The notes under the pieces: model-generated
Told to the model about the DNA's origin: nothing
The model's database searches: none
The model's input: the letters and a program-made list of their open reading frames with translations, nothing else
Shown: in pieces, positions 52,212 through 60,116 of the stretch
How the letters are laid out: every line of letters starts with the position of its first letter
Position numbering within the stretch: the first letter of the stretch is position 1
Origin: Streptomyces albidoflavus
GTDB taxonomy: Bacteria; Actinomycetota; Actinomycetes; Streptomycetales; Streptomycetaceae
Assembly (NCBI RefSeq): GCF_000719955.1
Contig: NZ_JOII01000004.1
Location: 344,161-408,160 of the forward strand
Reading direction: 5' to 3'
Length of the DNA stretch: 64,000 nt
Translations under genes and position numbers: made by a program

Positions 52212-52240
52212 ACTATATAGTTGGACGTCCTACTAAATCC
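52212..52240 (-). promoter_or_regulatory. Promoter of the mmsA operon with spacer palindrome
   Basis: A -10 box TATAGT (52212-52217, read on the minus strand) stands 17 bases from a weak -35 GGATTT (52235-52240). The spacer is filled by AGTAGGACGTCCAACT (52219-52234), a palindrome with one symmetrical mismatch pair around GGACGTCC. Transcription from here would begin right at the riboswitch. The palindrome is well placed for a repressor. Its regulator is unknown. Confidence 0.55.
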
Positions 52241-52482
52241 AGAGCGCCGCAACTCCCGAGGCGCCGTCAGCAGCCTCGCGAGCCTCCGGGACGGGATCGA
52301 GCACCCACCGCCACCCAGACGCGCGAGGCGAGCACGCCCACGGCCGGGACAGCCGGCCACCGCGACCGCGGCGACGACCGGCCGCTCCGCCGGCACCGGC
52401 ACCCGGGCGCGTGATCGCCGCACGGCCTGAGCCACCCCGGCCGGCCGGACCGCACACAGGTCGGCCCTCGCGTCGATCGACT
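52241..52482. other. GC-rich stretch without a supported gene
   Basis: This part of the divergent mmsA/TetR region has several open frames in all directions with Arg/Ala/Pro/Thr-rich translations and no recognisable motif or ribosome site. I see no gene or repeat in it. Confidence 0.5.
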
Positions 52483-52522
52483 ACGATGTACGCATCGTTC
52501 ACATCGCGCAGGGAATGTGAAC
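52483..52522. promoter_or_regulatory. Two overlapping palindromes upstream of the TetR gene
   Basis: ACGATG-TACG-CATCGT (52483-52498) is a 6-base inverted repeat, and GTTCACAT-N10-ATGTGAAC (52497-52522) is a perfect 8-base inverted repeat ending 24 bases before the TetR start. A possible -10 TACGAT lies at 52482-52487. These look like autoregulatory operators of the TetR protein encoded next. Confidence 0.6.
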
Positions 52523-52546
52523 TCTGCACACATAAGGAGTGACCCC

Positions 52547-53146
52547 ATGGCCAGGACCAGCGCCTACCACCACGGTGATCTGCGCGCCGCCTGCCTGCGA
52601 GCGGCGCGCGAGCTCCTGGAGGAGGACGGCAGCGCGGGCCTCTCCCTGCGCGCGGTCGCCCGGCGCGCGGGGGTGTCGGCGACGGCGCCCTACCGTCACT
52701 ACGCGGACCGCGAGGCCCTGGTCTCCGCCGTCGCCGCCGAGGGCTACCGCGAGCTCGCCGAGCACCTGGCCGGGGCCCACCCCACCCCCTCGACCCCCGA
52801 CGAACTGGCCACGGTCGCCGTCGCGTACGTGCGGTTCGCTCTGGACCACCCGGCACTGTTCCGCGCCATGTTCGCCGAGCCCTGCGACCCGGCCAGCGAG
52901 GAACGGGTCGCCGCCACCAACGCCATCCACGAGTACGTCCGCTCCATCGTCCGCACCACCTTCCCGGGGGCCGACGCGGAGGCGCTGTCCACCACGGTCT
53001 GGGCGCTCGTCCACGGCCTGGCCTTCCTCCACCTCGACGGCAAGCTCGACTCCTCCACTCCCGAGGCCGTCACCGCCCAGGTGACCGGGGCCGTCCACGC
53101 CCTGTTCGACGCCTCCCCCGCACTCACCTCCGCCGCCCGGCGGTGA
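52547..53146 (+). CDS. TetR-family regulator
   Basis: The 199-residue protein has an N-terminal TetR helix-turn-helix (YHHGDLRAACLRAARELLEE, then SLRAVARRAGVSATAPYRHY) and a TetR_C-type ligand domain (WALVHGLAFLHLDGKL). AAGGAG lies 8 bases before the ATG. It is divergent from the mmsA operon across 694 bases and is followed 171 bases later by an exporter gene. Palindromes at its promoter suggest self-control. The ligand is unknown. Confidence 0.92.
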   Translation: MARTSAYHHGDLRAACLRAARELLEEDGSAGLSLRAVARRAGVSATAPYRHYADREALVSAVAAEGYRELAEHLAGAHPTPSTPDELATVAVAYVRFALDHPALFRAMFAEPCDPASEERVAATNAIHEYVRSIVRTTFPGADAEALSTTVWALVHGLAFLHLDGKLDSSTPEAVTAQVTGAVHALFDASPALTSAARR

Positions 53147-53220
53147 CGGCGGGGCGGGGCGGATTCCGACCGACCGCCCCCGCCCCACCCGGCCGGCCCG
53201 GGATCCACGTCCGGTAACTT

Positions 53221-53253
53221 ATGTCATTGACCGATGACATCCATTGATGACAT
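53221..53253. promoter_or_regulatory. Operator array of three ATGACAT elements, 13-base period
   Basis: ATGTCAT (53221-53227) and ATGACAT (53234-53240) form a perfect inverted repeat with a 6-base spacer, and a third ATGACAT (53247-53253) follows after another 6 bases. A possible -10 TAACTT lies immediately upstream at 53215-53220. The array sits 65 bases before the exporter start and is probably the binding site of the TetR protein encoded downstream of the exporter. Confidence 0.6.
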
Positions 53254-53317
53254 TCCGTGGAGGTCATCGCCCTCAGAACCCCCACGCCAGAAGCCCCACC
53301 GGAAGGACACCCCGCAC

Positions 53318-54835
53318 ATGGCCGTACCGCACGCGGACAGGGCCCCCGTCGAGGGCCGCCGGAGCGAGACGGGCCGGCGGCGGTTCCTCCTCCCCTCGCT
53401 GATGTTCACCGCGCTGACCGTCTCCGTGGTGAGCACGCTGGGGGCGCCCATGGTGCCGACCGTCGCCCGCGAGCAGCACGTCTCCCTCAGCGCCGCCCAG
53501 TGGATGCTGACCGCGACCCTGCTGGCCGGAGCCGTCGCCGGTCCGGTGCTGGGGCGGCTCGGCGACGGGCCGCGGCGGCGCGGTGCCATCCAGGGGGCCC
53601 TGGCCAGCGTGCTGGCCGGCAGTGTCCTCGCGGCGGCGGCTCCCGGCTTCGCCTGGCTGCTGGTGGGGCGGGTCCTGCAGGGCGTGGGCATGGGGCTGCT
53701 GCCGCTGGCGATCTCCGTGGCCCGGGAACATCTGCCCGCCGACCGGATGCGCTCCGGGATCGCCTCCCTCTCGGTCACGACGTCCGTGGGCGCGGGGATC
53801 GGCTACCCCTTGACCGGCGTCATCGCCCAGCACCTCGACTACCGCGCCGGTTTCTGGTTCGCCGCGCTGCTGAGCGGTCTCGCGCTGGTGGTCGTGGGGT
53901 GGGTGGTGCCCGTGGGATCGAGCAACCCCCGGCGTCCGCTCGACGTGACGGGCGCGGCCCTGCTCTGCTCGGGCCTGGCCCTGATCCTCCTGGCGCTGAG
54001 CCAGGGCATGGCGTGGGGTCCGGCGTCGGCGGCGACCCTCGGCTGCCTCGGCGGCGGCACCGTGGTGCTCGTGGTCTGGGCCGTCCAGGCTCTGCGGACC
54101 CCCTCGCCGCTGGTCGACATCCGCCTGGTCCGCAACCGTGCCGTCCTCGCCGCCAACGCGACCGCGCTGCTCACCGGCATCGGCATGTTCGGCGTGCTGT
54201 CCCTGGTCAACCTCTACACGCAGGTCCCCTCCGGCTCCGGATACGGCTTCGACCTCTCCCTCACCGCGACGGGGCTGGTGCTGCTGCCGATCTCCCTCGG
54301 CAGCCTGACGGCCAATCGCGCCGCCTCGGCGCTGGTCTCCCGGTTCGGGCCGTACAAGGTCCTTCCCGTGGGCTCCCTCGTGGTCACCGCCGACCTGCTC
54401 ATGCTGGCCCTGTGGCGCGACCACGTGGCCGTACTCGCCCTCGGCACCTTTCTGCTGGGGGCGGGTGTGGGGGCGGCGTACGCGGTGATGCCGCTGCTCA
54501 TCGTCCGGCACGTGCCGCCGTCCGAGACCGCCAGCGCCACTAGCTTCAACCAGGTCCTGCGCACGGTCGGCGGCTCCGTGGGCAGCGCCGCCGTCTCGGC
54601 CGTCCTGCTCGCCCACACCCCGCCCGGCGGCAACGTCCCCGAGGGCTCCGCCTACACCACCGCCCTCCTGGTGACCGCCGGGGCGGCTTTCCTCGGCTTC
54701 GTCGTGGCCGTCGTCCTGCCACCCGGTCGCCGCTCCGCCGCCGTGGCGGAGCCGGTCGCGACCCGGCGTCCGGCACCGCAGGCGCGGACGGCCGAGGTCA
54801 CGTCGGGTATCGTCCGCCGCGATCCCCGGCGCTGA
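53318..54835 (+). CDS. EmrB/QacA-type MFS drug exporter (14-helix DHA2)
   Basis: The 505-residue protein has about 14 membrane helices. Motifs include the DHA signature with LGRLGDGPRRRGAIQG, motif C-like GRVLQGVGMGLLPLAISVAR, and the late SFNQVLRTVGGSVGSAAVSA typical of DHA2 exporters. It would expel a drug or toxic metabolite using protons. GGAAGGA lies about 11 bases before the ATG. A TetR gene follows 29 bases later on the same strand, a usual exporter-repressor pair. Confidence 0.9.
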   Translation: MAVPHADRAPVEGRRSETGRRRFLLPSLMFTALTVSVVSTLGAPMVPTVAREQHVSLSAAQWMLTATLLAGAVAGPVLGRLGDGPRRRGAIQGALASVLAGSVLAAAAPGFAWLLVGRVLQGVGMGLLPLAISVAREHLPADRMRSGIASLSVTTSVGAGIGYPLTGVIAQHLDYRAGFWFAALLSGLALVVVGWVVPVGSSNPRRPLDVTGAALLCSGLALILLALSQGMAWGPASAATLGCLGGGTVVLVVWAVQALRTPSPLVDIRLVRNRAVLAANATALLTGIGMFGVLSLVNLYTQVPSGSGYGFDLSLTATGLVLLPISLGSLTANRAASALVSRFGPYKVLPVGSLVVTADLLMLALWRDHVAVLALGTFLLGAGVGAAYAVMPLLIVRHVPPSETASATSFNQVLRTVGGSVGSAAVSAVLLAHTPPGGNVPEGSAYTTALLVTAGAAFLGFVVAVVLPPGRRSAAVAEPVATRRPAPQARTAEVTSGIVRRDPRR

Positions 54836-54864
54836 ACCACGAGCCGGGACGGAAAGGACCAGCC

Positions 54865-55458
54865 ATGGGCGTACCCTCGGGCCCCTCGCGAGGCAGGAAG
54901 CGCGACGCGGACGCCACCCGGGCCGCACTGCTGGAAGCCGCACGCGAACTGTTCGGCCGGCACGGCTACGAGGCGGTGACCCTGCGGGAGATCGGCGAGC
55001 GGGCCGGGGCGGACGGCTCCCTGGTCGCGCGGTACTTCGGCAGCAAGGCCGCCCTGTACCGGTCGGCCGTCGCCGAGGAGAGCCGCGAGGTGGCGGCCTC
55101 CCCGGAACCCGCCGACCTCGCCTCGTTCACCGCCTACGCCCTCGACCGCGCCGACCGGCGGGGCGCCCCGGGCCCGCTGGTCCAGGCCCTGCTCTCCCAG
55201 GGCCACGCCCCCGAGGCCCGCGTCTCGGCGGCCGAGGAGATGCGGGCCCGCCTGGTCGCCCCGCTCGCCGCCCGGCTGGCTAAGGAGGGGGCCGAGGATC
55301 CGAAGGCCCGTGCCGAGGTGCTGGTCTCCTGCCTGGCCGGCGTCATCGCCCTGCGCTCCAGCGGCCTCTTCCCCCATCTGGCCACCCTGAGCCCCGAGAC
55401 GATCGGCGCCATGCTGGAATCCGCGGCACTGACACAGGCCGCGAAGACCGCCGAGTAG
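54865..55458 (+). CDS. TetR/AcrR-family repressor, likely of the exporter
   Basis: The 197-residue protein has the TetR DNA-binding domain (RAALLEAARELFGRHGYEAV, LREIGERAGADGSLVARYFG, residues 18-65) and an alpha-helical ligand domain. It follows the exporter gene closely and is probably co-transcribed with it. The ATGACAT array before the exporter is the natural candidate operator. Confidence 0.92.
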   Translation: MGVPSGPSRGRKRDADATRAALLEAARELFGRHGYEAVTLREIGERAGADGSLVARYFGSKAALYRSAVAEESREVAASPEPADLASFTAYALDRADRRGAPGPLVQALLSQGHAPEARVSAAEEMRARLVAPLAARLAKEGAEDPKARAEVLVSCLAGVIALRSSGLFPHLATLSPETIGAMLESAALTQAAKTAE

Positions 55459-55506
55459 CACCGGTCCGCGCCCAACTCGCCCTGGACGGTGGCAAATGAC
55501 GGTACC

Positions 55507-55522
55507 GATGGTCTAGGCCAAA
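55507..55522. promoter_or_regulatory. DasR-like (dre) site upstream of sugar dehydrogenase
   Basis: GATGGTCTAGGCCAAA contains TGGTCTAG-CCA, matching 11 of 16 positions of the dre consensus ACTGGTCTAGACCACT. It lies 145 bases before the PQQ sugar dehydrogenase start. A better dre-like palindrome precedes the lactonase gene at the other end of the window. Confidence 0.45.
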
Positions 55523-55666
55523 CCCTTCCGTCCCCCTATCCTCAACCGTGGCCAGTGACTCACCGATCCCCCACCCGGGTGCTTACTGGCTCGGGCCCCA
55601 CGCACGCAGCTCCACCCCGAGCAGCCGGGTGAACTCCCCCCATGTCGCCGCCTCCAGGAGGCCACG

Positions 55667-56803
55667 GTGAACGTTCGCACCAGATGCTCCGCCGTTCTCG
55701 GCACCCTCTGCCTCGTCGCATCCGTGGCCTTGGCCACGGCTTCGGCCGACGAGCCCGACACCCCGGCCCGGCCGGACGCGGTCACCCTCACGGATGTGGC
55801 CAAGGCTCAGAACCCGACCGCCGGCGCCGCCGGTCCGGACGACACCGTGTGGATCGCGGAACGCGCGGGCACCGTCAGGGTCCTGGACGGTGAGGGGCTG
55901 AGCGAGCCGGTGCTCGACATCTCCGACCAGACCACGACGGACGGCGAACGCGGCCTGCTGGGCATCGCGTTCGACGAGAGCCTCGCGCACTTCTACCTCT
56001 CCTACACCGACCTCGAAGGCACCAGCACCGTCGAGGAGTTCGCCGTGGAGGACGGCGCCGTCCAGCCCGACAGCCGGCGCACCGTCCTCACCCAGGAACA
56101 GCCGTACTCCAACCACAACGGCGGGGCCATCACCTTCGGCCCCGACGGCTACCTCTACATCGCGCTGGGCGACGGCGGTTCGGGCGGCGACCCGCACGGC
56201 AACGGACAGAACCTGGACACCCTGCTCGGCAAAATCCTGCGGATCGACCCGAGCGGCGGCGACCCGTACGCGATCCCGGCCGACAACCCCTTCGTGGACG
56301 ACCCGGAGGCGCGGGACGAGATCTGGGCGTACGGGCTCCGCAACCCCTGGCGGTTCTCCTTCGACAAGGGCACGGGCGACCTGCTGATCGGCGATGTCGG
56401 GCAGAGCGACTGGGAGGAGATCGACTGGGCCCCGGCCGACAGCACGGGCGGCGAGAACTACGGCTGGTCCTCGATGGAGGGCAACCACCCCTTCCGGGGC
56501 GGCACCGAGCCCGCCAACCACGTCCCGCCGGTCCACGAGTACGACCGCAGCGGCCTGGGCTGCTCGGTGACCGGTGGCTACGTCTACCGGGGCGAGGCGC
56601 TGCCGGAGCTCCAGGGGCAGTACGTGTTCAGCGACTACTGCGACGGAACGATCCGCACCCTGCAGATCGAGAACGGCCAGGTGACCGGCGAGGGCGACCT
56701 CGGCGTCAGCGGCGGCGAGGTCATCTCGTTCGCCGAGTCCGGCGACGGTGAGCTGTACGTCCTCAACATCGGCGGCGAGATCCAGCGCATCGACCCCGCG
56801 TAG
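55667..56803 (+). CDS. Secreted PQQ-dependent sugar dehydrogenase (GSDH family)
   Basis: The 378-residue protein has a Sec signal peptide (VLGTLCLVASVALATASADE, cleavage near residue 27). A glucose/sorbosone dehydrogenase propeller follows: DTVWIAERAGTVRVLDG, ERGLLGIAFDESL, NHNGGAITFGPDGYLYIALG, GKILRIDPSGG, YGLRNPWRFSFD, GDVGQSDWEEIDW and VFSDYCDGTIRTL. Such enzymes oxidise aldoses to lactones with PQQ outside the cell. AGGAGG lies 5 bases before the GTG. A DasR-like site lies upstream. Confidence 0.92.
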   Translation: MNVRTRCSAVLGTLCLVASVALATASADEPDTPARPDAVTLTDVAKAQNPTAGAAGPDDTVWIAERAGTVRVLDGEGLSEPVLDISDQTTTDGERGLLGIAFDESLAHFYLSYTDLEGTSTVEEFAVEDGAVQPDSRRTVLTQEQPYSNHNGGAITFGPDGYLYIALGDGGSGGDPHGNGQNLDTLLGKILRIDPSGGDPYAIPADNPFVDDPEARDEIWAYGLRNPWRFSFDKGTGDLLIGDVGQSDWEEIDWAPADSTGGENYGWSSMEGNHPFRGGTEPANHVPPVHEYDRSGLGCSVTGGYVYRGEALPELQGQYVFSDYCDGTIRTLQIENGQVTGEGDLGVSGGEVISFAESGDGELYVLNIGGEIQRIDPA

Positions 56804-56824
56804 GACCGAGCGGCACGGCGACTG

Positions 56825-56871
56825 CCCGGCAGGGACCGGGGGGAAGAGCTTTCCCGCCGGTCCCTGCCGGG
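56825..56871. terminator. 15-bp perfect bidirectional hairpin
   Basis: CCCGGCAGGGACCGG (56825-56839) pairs exactly with CCGGTCCCTGCCGGG (56857-56871), and the loop itself can pair (GGGAA / TTTCCC). It fills the gap between the convergent sugar dehydrogenase and glycoside hydrolase genes and can end both. Confidence 0.85.
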
Positions 56872-59298
56872 CTACGGCGCGTCCCTCAGGACCTCCGTCT
56901 CGACCCCCATGTGCAGCCGCCGGGTGTGGTCGACCGTGCGCACCGGCCCGGTGAGCGTGAGGCGGGCCACGAGGCGCGTGTCGGTGCTCGACGGGCCCAG
57001 CCGCAGTTCGAGAGCGCCCGGCTCGACGATCCGGTGGCCCTCGCGCCCGGTGAAGGAGGCGAGGTCCGCCGGAACCGTCATCCGCACCCTGGCCGCCTCC
57101 GCCGGGCGCAGGCCGAGGCGCACGTACCCGATGAGGCGCTGCACCGGCTGGACGACGGAGGCGACCGGGTCGTGCAGATAGACCTGGACCACTTCCGTCC
57201 CCTCCCGTCCGCCGGTGTTGCGGACGGTGCAGGACAGGGTGAACTCGCCTTCGGTGGACGCCTGTTCACGCTCTACGACGAGGTCGCTCCACGTGAAGAC
57301 GGTGTACGTCAGGCCGTGGCCGAAGCCGAAGGCCGGGGTCGGGTCGGCGTGGGACACCTCGCTGGCGTGGCCCAGCCGCGCCGCCAGGTAGGTGGAGGGC
57401 TGGGAGCCGGGGTGGCGCGGCACGCTGACGGGCAGCCGGCCGGAGGGGGCGGTGCGGCCGCTGAGCACCGAGGCGACGGCCCGTGTCCCTTCCTCGCCGG
57501 GGAAGAACGCCTGCACCACGGCGGCGGCCTCGTCGGCCGCGCGCCCGAGGGCGTAGGGGCGTCCGGCGAGCAGAGTCACGACGACGGGGGTGCCCGTGTC
57601 GAGGAGGGCGTCGAGCAACTGCTTCTGGACGCCAGGGAGTTCCAGGTCCTCCGCGTCGCAGCCCTCTCCGCTCGTGCCGCGCCCGAAGAGGCCGGCCCGG
57701 TCGCCGAGTGCGGCGATCACGAGGTCGGCGCCTTCGGCCAGGGCGAGGGCCTCGCCGAAGCCGTCGGTGTCCCGTCCGTCGAGGGCGGCACCCGGCGTGG
57801 TGACGATCTCGCTGTGCGGGAACTCCGCCGCCAGGGCCTCGCGCAGGGTGGGCAGGGCGAGGCCGAGCGGGGTCCCGGGGTGCCGGCCTCCCACGTGGAC
57901 GGGGAAGGAGTAGCAGCCGAGGACGGCGGTGGGGGTGTCGGCGTTGGGCCCGACGAGGGCGATGCGGGCGGGGGCTCCGGCGGGCGGGTCCGCCGCCAGG
58001 GGCAGGGTGCCGTCGTTGCGCAGGAGGACGACGGCCTCTTCGGCGACGCGGCGGGCGAGCGTGCGGTTCTCCTCGGTGTCGAGACGGACGGTGCCGCGCA
58101 GCGCCTCGGGATCGGCGTCCTCCGCCGCCGCCAGCACCGGCGGCACCGGGCTCCACTCCGCGTCCAGCAGCCCGAGCTGCGCCTTCTGGACCAGCACGCG
58201 GCGTACCGCCCGGTCCACCAGCGCCTCAGGAACGAGGCCCTCGGCGAGGGCGTCGGCCAGCGGACGGCCGAAGGTCTTCACGGTCGGCAGCTCCACGTCC
58301 ACGCCGGCGCCGAGTGCGGCGGCGGCCGCTTCCCCGTAGCTCCCGGCCACGCCGTGCAGCGTCTTCAGGAAGGCGATGCCGAAGTAGTCCGCGACGACGG
58401 TCCCCCCGAAGCCCCAGGTGTCGCGGAGCAGACCGGTCAGCAGCGGGCCGTCGGCGGCGGAAGGGATGCCGTCGGTGTCGGTGTAGGCGTGCATGACGGA
58501 CCGTACGCCGCTCTCCCGGACGGCCATCTCGAACGGGGGCAGGATGACGTCGGCCCGCTCCCGCGCGCCCATGCCGACGGGGGCGAGGTTGCGGCCCGCG
58601 CGGGAGGCGGAGTACCCGGCGAAGTGCTTGAGCGTGGCGACGACCCCGGCCGACTCCAGTCCCCGCACATAGGCGGTGGCGACCGTTCCCACCAGGTACG
58701 GGTCCTCGCCGATCGTCTCCTCGACACGGCCCCACCGGGCGTCCCGTACGACGTCGAGCACGGGGGCGAGCCCCTGGTGCACGCCGACGGAGCGCAGGTC
58801 CCGGCCGATCGCGGCGGCCATCTCCCCGACCAGCTCCGGGTGGAAGGTGGCGCCCCAGGAGAGCGGTACCGGGTAGGCGGTCGCGCCCCAGGTGGCGAAG
58901 CCCGCGAGGCATTCCTCGTGGGCGAGGGCCGGGATACCGAACCGGTTGGCGCCGGTGATCCGCTCCTGGGTGCGGGCCAGCGAGAGGGCGCCCACGGCCG
59001 GGTCGACCGGGGCCGTCCCGAACGGGCGGGTCAGCTGGCCGAGCCCGTGCGGAAGCAGCTCGTCGAGGTCGACGGGTTCCTCCATGTCGTGCTGGAACGG
59101 GGCGACTTCGCCGCCCTCGTCGGAGGCGCCCACCCAGACGCCGACGAGCTGGGCGGTCTTCTCCTGGAGGGTCATGGTGGCGAGCAGGGCGTCGGCCCTG
59201 GCCTCGGGGGTGAGGGTGGTGTCGTGCCAGGGCCCGGTGAGGCGGTCCGTGGCCGCCGGGGGTGTCCCGGTTCCGGCGTGGTCGATGTTGGCGGTCAC
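56872..59298 (-). CDS. Glycoside hydrolase family 3, beta-xylosidase/beta-glucosidase
   Basis: The 808-residue protein has the GH3 N-domain (APVLDVVRDARWGRVEETIG, ATLKHFAGYSASRAGRN, nucleophile D304 in VVADYFGI), the GH3 C-domain (EEAVVLLRNDGTLPL, ALGDRAGLFGRG) and a C-terminal fibronectin-like domain (GHGLTYTVFTWSDL). It has no signal peptide, so it acts on imported oligosaccharides. The GTG start overlaps the stop of the ABC permease (GTGA). Gene order matches the bxlEFG-bxlA xylobiose cluster of Streptomyces, so beta-xylosidase is preferred over beta-glucosidase. Confidence 0.9.
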   Translation of the reverse strand: MTANIDHAGTGTPPAATDRLTGPWHDTTLTPEARADALLATMTLQEKTAQLVGVWVGASDEGGEVAPFQHDMEEPVDLDELLPHGLGQLTRPFGTAPVDPAVGALSLARTQERITGANRFGIPALAHEECLAGFATWGATAYPVPLSWGATFHPELVGEMAAAIGRDLRSVGVHQGLAPVLDVVRDARWGRVEETIGEDPYLVGTVATAYVRGLESAGVVATLKHFAGYSASRAGRNLAPVGMGARERADVILPPFEMAVRESGVRSVMHAYTDTDGIPSAADGPLLTGLLRDTWGFGGTVVADYFGIAFLKTLHGVAGSYGEAAAAALGAGVDVELPTVKTFGRPLADALAEGLVPEALVDRAVRRVLVQKAQLGLLDAEWSPVPPVLAAAEDADPEALRGTVRLDTEENRTLARRVAEEAVVLLRNDGTLPLAADPPAGAPARIALVGPNADTPTAVLGCYSFPVHVGGRHPGTPLGLALPTLREALAAEFPHSEIVTTPGAALDGRDTDGFGEALALAEGADLVIAALGDRAGLFGRGTSGEGCDAEDLELPGVQKQLLDALLDTGTPVVVTLLAGRPYALGRAADEAAAVVQAFFPGEEGTRAVASVLSGRTAPSGRLPVSVPRHPGSQPSTYLAARLGHASEVSHADPTPAFGFGHGLTYTVFTWSDLVVEREQASTEGEFTLSCTVRNTGGREGTEVVQVYLHDPVASVVQPVQRLIGYVRLGLRPAEAARVRMTVPADLASFTGREGHRIVEPGALELRLGPSSTDTRLVARLTLTGPVRTVDHTRRLHMGVETEVLRDAP

Positions 59299-60116
59299 TT
59301 TCCTCCTACCCCCATCAGCCCCTGCACCAGGGACCGGCGAGCGAACAGGTAGACGAGCAGGATGGGGAGCATGGACAGGACGACGGCGGCGAGCAGACCA
59401 GGGGTGTCGACCCCGTGTTCGGTCTGGAACTCGTAGAGCCCCAGCGTGATCACCTTGGTCTCGGCCGACTGCGTCAGGACGAGGGGGAACAGGAAGCCGT
59501 TCCACGCCTGGAGGGCGGAGAAGACGACGATGGTCGACAGTCCGCTCCGGGACAGCGGCAGCACCAGCTGGAAGAAGACCCGGCGCGGCGAGGCGCCGTC
59601 GACCGTCATCGCCTCGTACAGGTCGGGGGTGATGTCCCGCATCACCCCCGACAGGATCAGGGTGCTGACCGGCATGGCGAAGGCGGCGGTCGGCAGGATG
59701 ACGCCGATGAGACTGTCGTAGAGACCGGCCTCGCTGATGACGAAGAACATCGGGACGATGACGGCCTGCGAGGGGATCGCCAGCCCCAGGAGGAACAGCC
59801 GGAAGACCGTGCCGGTGGCGCGGCCCCGGCTCCTGACGATGGTGTAGGCCAGCGGCGGGACGAGCAGGAGGACGATGCCCACCACGCAGACGGTGACGAC
59901 GAGGGTGTTGAGGAAGTACTGCGCGAAGCCGCTGTCGAGGACGTCGAGGTAGTTGTCGAGCGTGAAGCGGCCGGGAAGGGCCAGCGGTCCGTTGGCCGCG
60001 TAGTCGGGGCGCGACTGGAACGTGGCGACGAGCATCACGTACAGCGGCAGCCCCACGACCAGGAGCCAGACCAGCGAGCCGAAGCCGGCGAGGAAGTTCG
60101 GACGGGTCCTGCTCAC
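59295..60116 (-). CDS. Sugar ABC permease, MalG/BxlG type
   Basis: The 273-residue protein has six membrane helices and the permease EAA loop (YEAMTVDGASPRRVFFQLVLP) of carbohydrate uptake (CUT1) systems. It pairs with the permease encoded by the overlapping upstream gene. The GTG start overlaps the stop of that gene by 4 bases, and the same junction type recurs through the operon. Confidence 0.93.
   Translation of the reverse strand: MSRTRPNFLAGFGSLVWLLVVGLPLYVMLVATFQSRPDYAANGPLALPGRFTLDNYLDVLDSGFAQYFLNTLVVTVCVVGIVLLLVPPLAYTIVRSRGRATGTVFRLFLLGLAIPSQAVIVPMFFVISEAGLYDSLIGVILPTAAFAMPVSTLILSGVMRDITPDLYEAMTVDGASPRRVFFQLVLPLSRSGLSTIVVFSALQAWNGFLFPLVLTQSAETKVITLGLYEFQTEHGVDTPGLLAAVVLSMLPILLVYLFARRSLVQGLMGVGGK

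Noticed and set aside
52175..52435. Short minus-strand open frame (86 codons) right of the mmsA promoter
   Set aside because: It runs across the promoter and riboswitch start, has no motif or ribosome site, and its composition looks non-coding.
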